A stretch of DNA of 64,000 bases. Origin: Verrucomicrobiota bacterium (GTDB taxonomy: Bacteria; Chlamydiota; Chlamydiia; Chlamydiales; Rhabdochlamydiaceae). The position numbers were made by a program, and so were the translations under genes. Positions 42,021 through 51,427 of this stretch are shown here, piece by piece. Under the pieces are notes generated by a model that saw only the letters and a list, made by a program, of their open reading frames with translations, made no database searches and was not told the origin of the DNA. Numbering within the stretch: position 1 is the first letter of the stretch; the number at the start of each line of letters is the position of its first letter. The stretch spans positions 62,001 through 126,000 of the forward strand of contig JAFEGW010000008.1 of the NCBI GenBank assembly GCA_018239715.1, read 5' to 3'.

Positions 42021-44120
42021 ATGCCTATCGAAGGCTCGTGGAACACTGTCAAAGCTCTTTTCCTGACCCAGGCACATCTTGAGGAAAGCGATCGTTTAAA
42101 TACGTTTGCCAATGAGTCTTTATGGTATGTTCAATACTTTTTGGGGCGTGAGATCATTGAGCAAAAGGAAGATGCATTCTACCTGGTCCAAAAGACAGAA
42201 ACCGCTGGGAGTGCTTCCTGGATTTCTTCCTCATTAAAAACCGCAGCTTACTTTTTATCAGGTCTCATTTGGGTGATCCCAGGAACAATTGCCCGTTTAT
42301 TAAGTATAGATTCAGAGGAAGTCAGAGCTGCTGTCTTGGCTGATAGGATCACCCAGCCTCCTCCAAAGGCTCCGCAAGTTCCCCGTCCACGTCCCGCTCC
42401 CCCCGGACCTCCATCAGCTCCTCCCCTAGCAACTCCAGCTTCAGCTCCTGCACCGCAACATGTATCCCTACCCCATGCTGTACGGAAAACCTTCCAAGTG
42501 GACCCTGCCGCTCGAGCCACTAACAATATTAATCATCATAGAATCTTTAACGAGCTAGAGTCCTCATTTGTTTTCTTTAGAGCTTTTAATGCTTTGAAGG
42601 GCGACAGCAAACAGATAAAAACTTGGCTCGAAGCCCAACAACAGCTGCGTTCTTATCAACAACCTTTTTTATTTGGTTTTAACTTAGAAGCAGCTTTGGG
42701 ACAACATCGAGAAAAAATTCGCTTAATTATACCCCCTATCAACCTGGAGTGCTGGGAAGAAGCGTTTACTAAAGCCAGGGCTAAACTTAAGGAACTGGGA
42801 TTAACAGCGGATGAAGTGGAATTCCTAGCAGAAGAAAAGCAGCCACCACAGGAGAAAAAATCCAAGGGGTTTATCGGCTCCTTAAAATCCATTTTTAGCT
42901 CGGAGAAACCTGCTGAATCGTCTGAAATGAATGCTCTTGCAGATTATATTATCGATTTTTATAAGGAGTTAATAAGTTTGCAGAGCAGCCGTGCGGAATG
43001 GCTTCAAAAAGAAGGAATGGATATCGGGTACTTTTCCCCTTTCTTTAATACCCTTTATCTCCAAGTATCGAACCCTTCTCGTTTAAACCCACAAAAGCTT
43101 CGATTATTGATTCTATTTCATCGCAAGTGCATAGAAATTCTCTATCGAGAAGGGTTGGAGCATTATTTAACAGAAATGCCGCATAACTTATCTCTGGGAC
43201 TTTGCGCGCTGGTGCATTGCCTGAGCCAGGATCTGATACAGTGTCCTGAGTCTTTAAGAAATATCACCCGAGCTTTGCACGTTCCTAGCGATCGTAAGGA
43301 TAAAGAGCTTTTGATGCGAGGAATCGAACCCATTATCTACCTACCAGGAATGCAAGCCATTCTGACAACTCCTCATCATTTTGAGCAAAACAAGTATAAG
43401 TTTCTCTGGTTTCTAGAGATGATGTGGGCTGGCTATGTCATTACTTTAAATGAATTTTTGGCAATAACATCTCGGCAAAATGAGGTTTTACAATGGATGA
43501 AAGCAAAAGAAACTCAAAAAATGGTCCTTCCATTTTCTACAGTTTTTAAAGATTTGAGCGATATCCTAAGACCTATTTTAGGGGATTTGCTTTATGAAAG
43601 TTGGAACGACGTCTATGCGAAAAGTGTGAAAAAGCTGAGGAGCATCAACCTTTCATTCCTGGTCAAAAAACCGATCCTTGCTCAGGACTCTAAGGCAGAA
43701 GAAATAGCCTTCGCTCAAAAGTTCCTGCCTCTTTGCACTCATTTTTTCAAAAGACTCCTCGTAATTCCTCAAAACGAATCTGAAGTTTGGCTTGCCCGAG
43801 AAGCTAGCAAACTAGGTTACGTTTATCCTTTTTTTCATAGTTTGGACCTAAAATGTAAAATGGAAAGGTTGAAAACTCACTTAGATCCCAACGCGGTATC
43901 GGAGTGGGAAGCTCTTTATCTACAGGCTTGTTCCAAATTAAAGGATTTGAGCCTCACCCAATATTTAGAAGAAATCCCTCCACGTTATTTTGAAAAAATG
44001 ATTGAAATCATGACAGCAAATACAATTAATCAACTTCTTAAAAATGAACCTCAACCTACCCCCCCGCCCTTAATCACATCGACCAAAGGAATGCCCCGCA
44101 AGCCTAATTCCATCAAATGA
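42021..44120 (+). CDS. Paralogue 3 of the modular hydrophobic-head family (four modules)
   Basis: The 699-residue protein has the same head as paralogue 2, down to long identical DNA stretches (for example 42228-42262), and a linker rich in Pro, Ala and Arg (about 113-160). The downstream modules differ from those of paralogues 1 and 2 and match paralogue 4: EVWLAREASKLGYVYPFF and DLSLTQYLEEIPPRY near the end, plus a shared insert YLPGMQAIL...FEQNKYK. Function unknown; no signal peptide. Confidence 0.75.
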   Translation: MPIEGSWNTVKALFLTQAHLEESDRLNTFANESLWYVQYFLGREIIEQKEDAFYLVQKTETAGSASWISSSLKTAAYFLSGLIWVIPGTIARLLSIDSEEVRAAVLADRITQPPPKAPQVPRPRPAPPGPPSAPPLATPASAPAPQHVSLPHAVRKTFQVDPAARATNNINHHRIFNELESSFVFFRAFNALKGDSKQIKTWLEAQQQLRSYQQPFLFGFNLEAALGQHREKIRLIIPPINLECWEEAFTKARAKLKELGLTADEVEFLAEEKQPPQEKKSKGFIGSLKSIFSSEKPAESSEMNALADYIIDFYKELISLQSSRAEWLQKEGMDIGYFSPFFNTLYLQVSNPSRLNPQKLRLLILFHRKCIEILYREGLEHYLTEMPHNLSLGLCALVHCLSQDLIQCPESLRNITRALHVPSDRKDKELLMRGIEPIIYLPGMQAILTTPHHFEQNKYKFLWFLEMMWAGYVITLNEFLAITSRQNEVLQWMKAKETQKMVLPFSTVFKDLSDILRPILGDLLYESWNDVYAKSVKKLRSINLSFLVKKPILAQDSKAEEIAFAQKFLPLCTHFFKRLLVIPQNESEVWLAREASKLGYVYPFFHSLDLKCKMERLKTHLDPNAVSEWEALYLQACSKLKDLSLTQYLEEIPPRYFEKMIEIMTANTINQLLKNEPQPTPPPLITSTKGMPRKPNSIK

Positions 44121-44137
44121 ATACTCTTCAAAACGGT

Positions 44138-44167
44138 TTGCCCATAACCAATCGAGCATGGTAATCT
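44138..44167 (+). promoter_or_regulatory. Promoter of paralogue 4
   Basis: TTGCCC (44138-44143), 18 bases, TAATCT (44162-44167) with TGG before it. Confidence 0.6.
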
Positions 44168-44191
44168 TTTTCCCACAAAAAAGGAACTCGC

Positions 44192-46975
44192 ATGCCTATC
44201 GAGGGATCTTGGAACGCCATTAAAACCTTTTTTCTCACAGAAGCCCATCTTGAGGAAAGCGATCGCTTAAACACTTTTGCCAACGAGTCGTTGTGGTACG
44301 TTCAATACTTTTTAGGACAAGAAATTATTGAGCAGCAGGAGGACCATTTCTATCTCGTCCAAAAGCCAGAAATGGCTAGAAACGCCTCATGGGCTGCTTC
44401 CACTGTAAAAACTGCAGCTTACTTTATTTCAGCTCTGATCTGGATCATCCCGGGAACAATTGCTCGCCTTTTAAGCCTCGACTCCGAGGAAGTCCGAGCC
44501 GCAATTTTTGCTCAAAGAATGACCCCGCCGCCTCCGCAAGCTCGCAAAATCCTCCATCCTGTTAACGTGAGCTTAAAATCACAGCTTTCAGATCCCCCAG
44601 GCTCTAGCGAGAAACCTCCCCCTGCATCTCCTGCATCCGTTCCAACTATCCCGAAAAAGCAGCCGCCTCCTATTGAACCTATATCCGTTACTGCCAAGCC
44701 AGAAAATTATGCTCCTCTCGCAGAGGAAGTCCACAAGGCTACTGAATTTTTTGAAGAATTGAATCGGAGAACCAACAACCCTCAAAAGTTAAAAAATTGG
44801 CTGAATGAGGAGCGGTCCAAACCTACTTATCTTCAACCGTTTGAATTGAGCCGCTACTTAAAGTCGGTCCTGGATCGAAATCCCCAAAGATTGGAGGGAC
44901 TTATTCCTCCTAAAACTCTATCAAAATGGAAAGAAGAATATCAAAAAAGCTCCGACAAACTGACAAGGTTAAAACTGCAAGCTTATTTAAATGAACCGCA
45001 CTTAGATGAACAGGAGCCTCCAACAAAACCCAATGACGACCTTCAAAAGGGAATAGAGTCCTACAAACCGTTATTCTTACCCACTTGCAACCCAGCTGAG
45101 TGGTTGCAGGCTAACCCTATCGCCCCTCTATTATTCATGACACGCTATTGGCAGTGCGGGCATGAATTTGGAATATCCTATGATGCAGGTAAATTAACTG
45201 TTTTGGACCGTTTTTATTCGAAATGCAAGACTTTGCTTCAAGCCCGCAACTTACAGAACTATTTACAAGAACAACCCAAGACCATTTCACCGGGTTTTTA
45301 TGCACTTGTCTGTTATTTAACCGATCACCCTATTCCGTCCTCTCCCCCATCCACTGCAGCTCCAACCAACGCCCTTCCTACTCCTCAAGGGCCGACCAAA
45401 CCAGCGATTGAAGATGCACAATTTAAGGAAGCTTTCATCCAAGGAATGCCTGCGATCATCGAAGTACCGGGAATGAGATCTCTATTAGAAAATCCCCGTT
45501 TATTCCAGCAAAATAGGCCCCATTTGATCCAATATATCAATAAGTACTGGGAAGCGCAAAGCTGGACATTGAATGTTTTTTTAGAGCTACCGCATAAAAC
45601 TTCTGATGAAAAAAATCAAATTAAGAAATGGATACAAGCTTTAGAATCTTCAGAAATCGAAGGATTTCATGTTCGAACTGCTATGTTTTCTGAAGATTAT
45701 CTAAAGGCGATTGAAAATGCTCAACCGCTTTTGGATCAGGATATCTATCAAACCTGGAAGAGACGTTATCGAGAATGTCGAGGAAGGCTTCAGATACTCC
45801 GTCTTGAATCTCAAATCAAGAAAAGAGTTGAGCATCCTGATCTTCAAAAAAATAGGGAGAAGATGTTAGAGCAACATCTTCACCTGATGATTCCACTTTT
45901 TAGAGAATTTGTGAATACCCTGCTAGAGCATCCTCAAGAATGGATCCAGCAAAAGGCAAACGCAGCAGAGTATTGCTATCCTTTCTTTTATAGTTTTCAT
46001 TTATCCCGCCTCCAGTTAGAGGGGTTACATTCTGATACCCTTCGAACACTCATAGACCAGTGGAAACCGCTTTATGAAGAGGCTAAGCTCAAATTAAACG
46101 ATTTGAGCCTCACACAATACTTAGATGAAATGCCTCCCAGTTACATGGACGATCTGTTAAAGGCTTCCGATGTTGAAAACTTTAAAAAATTAAATAACGA
46201 AAGTATTTCGGATGAACGGTTGTTAGCTGCTTCATCCAACACTTTTTCTAATGGTGTTAGTCCTTCCAGAACTCACAGTACTCCCTCCAAGCCCTTAACA
46301 GCTCAAAATTGGAAAACGCTTTTTGAAAATCCTGAAAAAGCCCCCAACCGTGCAACAAGATTGGTGAACGAAGCGACCGAGTTTTTCGATGACCTTGGCA
46401 AATTATTTAAAACGCCAGAAAAGCTTCGAAAAAGACTTGAAAACCACCGGCGTTCAAATCAATCGCATCCTTTTTACTTCGCTCGCTTTGTGCTGGCCTT
46501 GCCCGATTTAACCCTCAAATATGAAAAACTTTGCAATCAAAATAAAATGCAAAACTTAAGAACGTTGCATTTTTCCACCTGCCATAGACTTTTAAATCTT
46601 GGATTTCTCGAATTCCTAGAGGAAAATCCTTTTCCCGGTCAAGAGAGGGAACCCTTTGAGGAAGGGGATATCGTCTCACTCAATAATATTCTTAAACCCA
46701 TCAACGACTTGTTTGATCATTTTCTCAAGCAATCGAAGGAAAAAGCCTCCACCTGGCTAGAAAAAGAGATTTCAAGTCATCCCGCTACATTCCGCAGTTT
46801 CTATACTTATCTTCCAGGCATATGCCACGTGGCGAAATTTCTTGATCCGAAGGAGATAGCTCGGTTGAAAGAACTTTTTCCTCAATATCAGGCAAAATTA
46901 CAAAAATTGGGTTTGAGCGAAGAGCATTATCACAACCTCTCTCGCCAAGGCCCAACTCAAACTCCTGCGACGTGA
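44192..46975 (+). CDS. Paralogue 4 of the modular hydrophobic-head family (six modules)
   Basis: The largest paralogue, 927 residues. It has the common head (MPIEGSWNAIKTFFLTEAHL, hydrophobic segment VKTAAYFISALIWIIPGTIA), a Pro-rich linker (about 113-170) and six modules, each with a front W-L, a central PFY/PFF and an end like KLNDLSLTQYLDEMPPSY. Between the second and third modules it carries the insert IIEVPGMRSLLENPRLFQQN shared with paralogue 3, lengthened by a Pro/Thr-rich run. AAGGA precedes the ATG. No enzyme motif or signal peptide is visible; role unknown. Confidence 0.75.
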   Translation: MPIEGSWNAIKTFFLTEAHLEESDRLNTFANESLWYVQYFLGQEIIEQQEDHFYLVQKPEMARNASWAASTVKTAAYFISALIWIIPGTIARLLSLDSEEVRAAIFAQRMTPPPPQARKILHPVNVSLKSQLSDPPGSSEKPPPASPASVPTIPKKQPPPIEPISVTAKPENYAPLAEEVHKATEFFEELNRRTNNPQKLKNWLNEERSKPTYLQPFELSRYLKSVLDRNPQRLEGLIPPKTLSKWKEEYQKSSDKLTRLKLQAYLNEPHLDEQEPPTKPNDDLQKGIESYKPLFLPTCNPAEWLQANPIAPLLFMTRYWQCGHEFGISYDAGKLTVLDRFYSKCKTLLQARNLQNYLQEQPKTISPGFYALVCYLTDHPIPSSPPSTAAPTNALPTPQGPTKPAIEDAQFKEAFIQGMPAIIEVPGMRSLLENPRLFQQNRPHLIQYINKYWEAQSWTLNVFLELPHKTSDEKNQIKKWIQALESSEIEGFHVRTAMFSEDYLKAIENAQPLLDQDIYQTWKRRYRECRGRLQILRLESQIKKRVEHPDLQKNREKMLEQHLHLMIPLFREFVNTLLEHPQEWIQQKANAAEYCYPFFYSFHLSRLQLEGLHSDTLRTLIDQWKPLYEEAKLKLNDLSLTQYLDEMPPSYMDDLLKASDVENFKKLNNESISDERLLAASSNTFSNGVSPSRTHSTPSKPLTAQNWKTLFENPEKAPNRATRLVNEATEFFDDLGKLFKTPEKLRKRLENHRRSNQSHPFYFARFVLALPDLTLKYEKLCNQNKMQNLRTLHFSTCHRLLNLGFLEFLEENPFPGQEREPFEEGDIVSLNNILKPINDLFDHFLKQSKEKASTWLEKEISSHPATFRSFYTYLPGICHVAKFLDPKEIARLKELFPQYQAKLQKLGLSEEHYHNLSRQGPTQTPAT

Positions 46976-46994
46976 TGATTTTATAAATGAATGT

Positions 46995-47360
46995 TTACGG
47001 CTGCCAGAGCTCTGGATAGAACTGCATAATCCTCTGCCTGCGCTGTAAAAGAAGGTCGATCTGCTGCTGGATATCGATCGCTTTTTGTCGCTCCTCACTG
47101 GCCTTGCCCCAGTTGGCATAAGCGTCTTGGATATTGCCGCTAGAATATCTCCACTGATCCCCTTTCTGCTGATACTCTCGGGTGAGCTCTTGATGTTTCT
47201 GTTTTTGCTTTTCGAGCTTTTGAACTTCTTGGTCAATCAGCTGGATCTCTTTTTCACATGCCTGAGATTCTGTCAATGGTTGCGTCTTTTCCGCAGGAGA
47301 ATCGGCGGAAGCCCCTAGCACCTTACCAAAGACTAACAACAAAAACCCTAATCGATGCAT
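46995..47360 (-). CDS. Small exported coiled-coil protein
   Basis: The 121-residue protein has a signal peptide (HRLGFLLLVFGKVLGASA) and then one long Gln/Glu/Lys coiled coil (about residues 33-105, LIDQEVQKLEKQKQKHQELT and onward). It is probably periplasmic. There is no recognised family; it converges with paralogue 4 and diverges from the metal exporter, with 49 bases between starts. Confidence 0.65.
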   Translation of the reverse strand: MHRLGFLLLVFGKVLGASADSPAEKTQPLTESQACEKEIQLIDQEVQKLEKQKQKHQELTREYQQKGDQWRYSSGNIQDAYANWGKASEERQKAIDIQQQIDLLLQRRQRIMQFYPELWQP

Positions 47361-47409
47361 AATCCCCTCTTGAGTTCAATATAACGAAATACATATAGAG
47401 TGCAATAAG

Positions 47410-48300
47410 ATGTCGCACGAATGTCATGAACATGCCCACCACCACGCGCTTCATCGCTCACTTTGGATTGCGGTCATTTTCATGATCGTCGAGATTGTCG
47501 GAGGCTGGGTCGCCAATAGCTTGGCGCTCATTTCCGATGCGATGCATCTTTTCACCGATGTCGGAGCGCTCCTCCTCGGAATCATTGTCGCCCGGATGGC
47601 AAGATGGCCGACAACGCCGATCATGAGCTATGGCTATCATCGCGCAGAAATCTTAGGAGCCCTCGTCAGCGCTGCCTCTTTATGGGCTTTATCGGGGGTT
47701 TTGATCTATGAATCGATCCACCGTTTTTTCCAGCCTGAAATCGTGGATGGACCGATTGTATTTTTTATCGCCTCCATCGGACTTATCGCCAATCTTTGGA
47801 TGATGAAAATCTTGCACCCCTCGCAGCATCATAGCTTGAATATGCGCGCCGCGTATCTTCATGTCCTCGGAGACTTGCTCGGAAGCCTCGGCGTCATCAT
47901 CAGCGGTATCATCTTATGGTCGACTCATTGGAATTTGATCGACCCGCTCATTACCATCCTTTTTACTCTGACGATCTTGAGAAGCTCCGGCAAAGTGATC
48001 AAGCAAACCATCGGCATTTTAATGGAATCAGCACCGGAAGGGATCGACCCTACTGCCGTTCAAAAAACCCTAGAGCAAATCTCGGGTGTTGAAGAAGTGC
48101 ATGATCTCCACATCTGGTCTGCCTCGCATCATAAGGTTGTTTTAAGCGTCCATCTTGTCGCCAACCCCCAAAGCGACATCTTAGCAGAGGCCCATCGCCG
48201 TTTAGAGGCTGACTTTGGGATCCGCCATATGACTATCCAAGTCGAACATCCCAAGTCATTTGAACCTAAATATTGCTACGATTGCGAAAATAAATTATAA
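47410..48300 (+). CDS. Cation diffusion facilitator (Zn/Co/Cd exporter, CzcD-like)
   Basis: The 296-residue protein has six membrane spans and the CDF metal sites: SLALISDAMHLFTDVGA in span 2 and LHVLGDLLGSLGVI in span 5 (H/D pairs), plus a cytoplasmic domain (VEEVHDLHIWSASHHKVVLS, EADFGIRHMTIQVEHP). The N-terminus is His-rich (SHECHEHAHHHALHR). It exports Zn or related ions in exchange for protons. A hypothetical gene starts 8 bases after its stop. Confidence 0.93.
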   Translation: MSHECHEHAHHHALHRSLWIAVIFMIVEIVGGWVANSLALISDAMHLFTDVGALLLGIIVARMARWPTTPIMSYGYHRAEILGALVSAASLWALSGVLIYESIHRFFQPEIVDGPIVFFIASIGLIANLWMMKILHPSQHHSLNMRAAYLHVLGDLLGSLGVIISGIILWSTHWNLIDPLITILFTLTILRSSGKVIKQTIGILMESAPEGIDPTAVQKTLEQISGVEEVHDLHIWSASHHKVVLSVHLVANPQSDILAEAHRRLEADFGIRHMTIQVEHPKSFEPKYCYDCENKL

Positions 48301-48307
48301 TGCAAAT

Positions 48308-49291
48308 ATGAAAAGGGTATTTTTAATATTTACTATATTAACAACAACATTTTTAAATGCATTTTCTTTAAAAGATAAAATTATTAAAGGAACGTCTGGC
48401 GATTATATGGTGACCGAGCAAATGGGGACCTATTCGGTCTTTTTGATACGGTCCTTATCCGATCGGTATCTTCTCTTAGAAGAAATTGACGCCCCTACCC
48501 TCAACTACGACTTTAAAGGGACTTGGAAAGACTGGATCTCGGAGGAGGCTCCCGGGCATACAGCCTGGGTCTCTTATCTCATCGATCTCCAAGCAAACAA
48601 ACTTTTAGAATGTTATTCCCATTCGAAAGGGGCATGGCTGTACGCCAACGATCCCAACAATTTTTTCACCCGGCTCATGACGCTCTCTTTGGAAAAAACC
48701 CCCGCCGATAAAAGAAAAAGAATTGGCCCTCCCCCGACAGGAGAAGAAGACCACCGCGCCCTTTGGATGCCGTCTGTCATCTTCGAAGGGAAAAAAGTAG
48801 AGAAGCCTTCTATTACCGCATGGAGTACTCGCTGGCCTCAAGACAATTCGATTATTTCAGGATGTGAAATTGAGCTCTATTTCTCCGGATTTTCTTTTCC
48901 TTATTGGATCGAAATTAAAAGCCCTCACTACAAAGCCACTGTCCGCACGCTGGATACGGGGCAAACAATGACCTCTCCTAAAACAGTGGTCTTTCAACAA
49001 ACACCCTTCTTTATCGGAGCCAGCGAGCGGAAAAATGAGTCGCTCGTGCTTCATATCCACTGCCCGTCCTATTATTCTCATTTATCTGTTTTAGCCATGG
49101 ACTTGTCCGTGGAGTCGCACCCCGTTGTGGAAATTACTCAGACGAGTTCAAAGACCGAGCCTGAAATGACTCTTCGGATTTCTGAAAAAATGCTAGAAGG
49201 CAAGCTTCAAAAAGGACACCTCTATCGGTGGGTGCTCATTTCCTCTCAATATCCTCATGTGAAAAGCTACTCCGAATCGTTTCAATTCTAA
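48308..49291 (+). CDS. Exported hypothetical protein
   Basis: The ATG at 48308 gives 327 residues with a signal peptide (KRVFLIFTILTTTFLNAFS). The remainder is beta-rich (YMVTEQMGTYSVFLIRSL, SGCEIELYFSGFSFPYWIEI) with no motif I know. It precedes lepB on the same strand, separated by 228 bases in which I see no further gene. Similar exported proteins of unknown role sit near lepB in chlamydiae; that is recollection, not shown here. Confidence 0.65.
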   Translation: MKRVFLIFTILTTTFLNAFSLKDKIIKGTSGDYMVTEQMGTYSVFLIRSLSDRYLLLEEIDAPTLNYDFKGTWKDWISEEAPGHTAWVSYLIDLQANKLLECYSHSKGAWLYANDPNNFFTRLMTLSLEKTPADKRKRIGPPPTGEEDHRALWMPSVIFEGKKVEKPSITAWSTRWPQDNSIISGCEIELYFSGFSFPYWIEIKSPHYKATVRTLDTGQTMTSPKTVVFQQTPFFIGASERKNESLVLHIHCPSYYSHLSVLAMDLSVESHPVVEITQTSSKTEPEMTLRISEKMLEGKLQKGHLYRWVLISSQYPHVKSYSESFQF

Positions 49292-49519
49292 GTTATGAAC
49301 AAACTTTCCGCAGATAATTTTCTTTTCTTGCAAACAATCCCTTTAAGTGGCTGATCGTCAATAGGCTTTCATGTTCTTCATTCGATGGTAATACCAATTC
49401 TAACCATCTCTTATCACCCTGAGTTATCAACAAGTTTTCCACACCCTAAACATTTCTGTTTTTGTTCAACTTTAGCCAATTCTATCCAAAATTTCCTTAC
49501 AAAATTCGGTTAGTCAGGA

Positions 49520-51427
49520 ATGAATGTGTATGCTAGAATGACCTTCTTTATCATGAAAAAACAATTCCTCATAAAGAAAGCTAAAAAAATTCTCTTTGCT
49601 GTCTACCACCGATTCTGCAAGAAGAGAAAGGAGCTTTCTCCAGAAACCGCTGAGCATATCAAAAAAGAGCTCTTAGCCCTCCAAAATGCCATTTTGCAAA
49701 AAGACGCGATTAAATCTGTCGAGCTCAGCTCGATGGTTCAGCACTCGGCCCACCTGCATTTGAAAAAAAACCTCTTCGAGCAAATCCGAGATTTTGTCTT
49801 CGGCATCGGAACGGCGCTTTTTATTGCCATTTTAATTAGGCAAGTATGGTTCGAACTCTATGAGATCCCGACCGGCTCGATGCGGCCGACTTTCAAAGAG
49901 CAAGACCGGTTATCTGTCTCTAAAACCGATTTCGGTATTAATTATCCGCTGACCCCGGGCCATTTTTATTTCAATCCGAATCTCATCAAACGAAACAACA
50001 TTGTTATCTTTACGGTTGAGAACATGGATTTCAAAGATGGAGATACGAAGTATTTCTATCTATTCCCCGGAAAAAAACTGCTCGTCAAGAGGATCATTGG
50101 AAAACCCGGCGATACTCTCTATTTTTATGGCGGGAAAGTTTACGGCATCGATGAACAAGGCATCGACATCACCCCCGAGCTGCAGCTTCCTGAGCTCGAG
50201 AAAATCGACCATATCCCCTTTATGTCGTTCGAGGGATCGCGGGTATCGACAACCCCGTCGGCCATCCCGGGTGTCTTTTCTCCGGTTATCCTCTACCAGA
50301 TGAACGAACCGATCGCAAGGCTTTATGCCTTAAGTCCTACACAAGCCCGTGGAGAACTTCTGCCGCGTATTCTTCTTCAAAACCCCGATCTTCATTACGG
50401 AGATTTATGGGGAATTAAAAACTTTGCTATGGCGCGCCTTCTCACCCGCGATCAAGTCCGCGTCCTGACGGACCAAGATCCTTCTCTGATGGAGGAGGGA
50501 ATCTTATATCTCGAATTGAAACACCATCCCAGTTTATCAGGAGCGAAAATCGGCTGCGATGAATACAACCGCGTGCGGCCTATTGTCGGACTTTCGACCT
50601 CGATTATTCCTCTGCAAGAACACCACCTCAAAGCGATCATGGACAATCTTTATACGGCCAGGTTTGTGGCCAATAAAGGATTTCTATACCGCTACGGCAT
50701 CAATCCGGACAAATACGGCACCCAAGCGTTTTTTCCTTATGTCCCGGGGATTCAAGACGGCACCTACGAGTTTTACTACGGAAAAGCCTACGAAGTCAAA
50801 TGGCAAGGCATCACCTCGGAACTTCCCCCTTCGAACCCTCTTTATCGCTTCGATCCTAACCGTGTGCAGCTTCTTTTCAACGTCGGCATGGAATTCGATA
50901 ACCGCTACAACCCTCAAAGTAAGGAACAGTACCTTGTCCCCTCCAGGTATGCCTACTTCCGCGAGGGGGATCTCTATCTCATAGGCGCTCCTATTATGAA
51001 ACAAGGCGACTCGACTTTAAACAATTTCATCGAGCGGGAAAAGAAAAGGCAAAGCACCTGCCGGCCCGTCAGCGCATACCATCCTTTTATTGATAAAGGG
51101 CCTCCTCTCACACCCGAAGGAATCCTGAATATCGATTTCATCAAAAAGTTTGGGTTAAAAATCCCTCCGAAATCTTATCTAGGTTTGGGCGACAACCATG
51201 CCAATAGCGGAGACAGTCGCGATTTTGGGTTTATTCCTGAAGAAAATCTCCGCGGCGGCCCGGTCTTTATCTTCTGGCCTCCTGGAAATCGCTTTGGCGC
51301 CCCTAACCAGCCTCATTATCCTTTCTTCAATCCTGGGCGGCTCATTATCTGGAGCCTGGCTCTAGTGGGATTTGGGTCCTGGTACTATTACCATCGAAAA
51401 CGCACTCGCCTTCCTCTTCCTTTATGA
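49520..51427 (+). CDS. lepB: Signal peptidase I, enlarged chlamydial form
   Basis: At 635 residues this is about twice the usual length, as known for Chlamydiae. One membrane segment (residues about 92-112, FVFGIGTALFIAILIRQVWF) anchors it; the catalytic Ser120 lies in EIPTGSMRPTF and the general-base Lys190 in LLVKRIIGKPGD. The final box is LGDNHANSGDSRDFG. The extra length lies between the Lys region and the GDN box (about 200-540). It cleaves signal peptides of exported proteins. The start at 49520 or the ATG at 49553 are both possible. It overlaps the next gene by ATGA. Confidence 0.93.
   Translation: MNVYARMTFFIMKKQFLIKKAKKILFAVYHRFCKKRKELSPETAEHIKKELLALQNAILQKDAIKSVELSSMVQHSAHLHLKKNLFEQIRDFVFGIGTALFIAILIRQVWFELYEIPTGSMRPTFKEQDRLSVSKTDFGINYPLTPGHFYFNPNLIKRNNIVIFTVENMDFKDGDTKYFYLFPGKKLLVKRIIGKPGDTLYFYGGKVYGIDEQGIDITPELQLPELEKIDHIPFMSFEGSRVSTTPSAIPGVFSPVILYQMNEPIARLYALSPTQARGELLPRILLQNPDLHYGDLWGIKNFAMARLLTRDQVRVLTDQDPSLMEEGILYLELKHHPSLSGAKIGCDEYNRVRPIVGLSTSIIPLQEHHLKAIMDNLYTARFVANKGFLYRYGINPDKYGTQAFFPYVPGIQDGTYEFYYGKAYEVKWQGITSELPPSNPLYRFDPNRVQLLFNVGMEFDNRYNPQSKEQYLVPSRYAYFREGDLYLIGAPIMKQGDSTLNNFIEREKKRQSTCRPVSAYHPFIDKGPPLTPEGILNIDFIKKFGLKIPPKSYLGLGDNHANSGDSRDFGFIPEENLRGGPVFIFWPPGNRFGAPNQPHYPFFNPGRLIIWSLALVGFGSWYYYHRKRTRLPLPL

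Noticed and set aside
42248-42526. Gly/Ala-rich minus-strand frame
   Set aside because: It is the shadow of the Pro-rich linker of paralogue 3.
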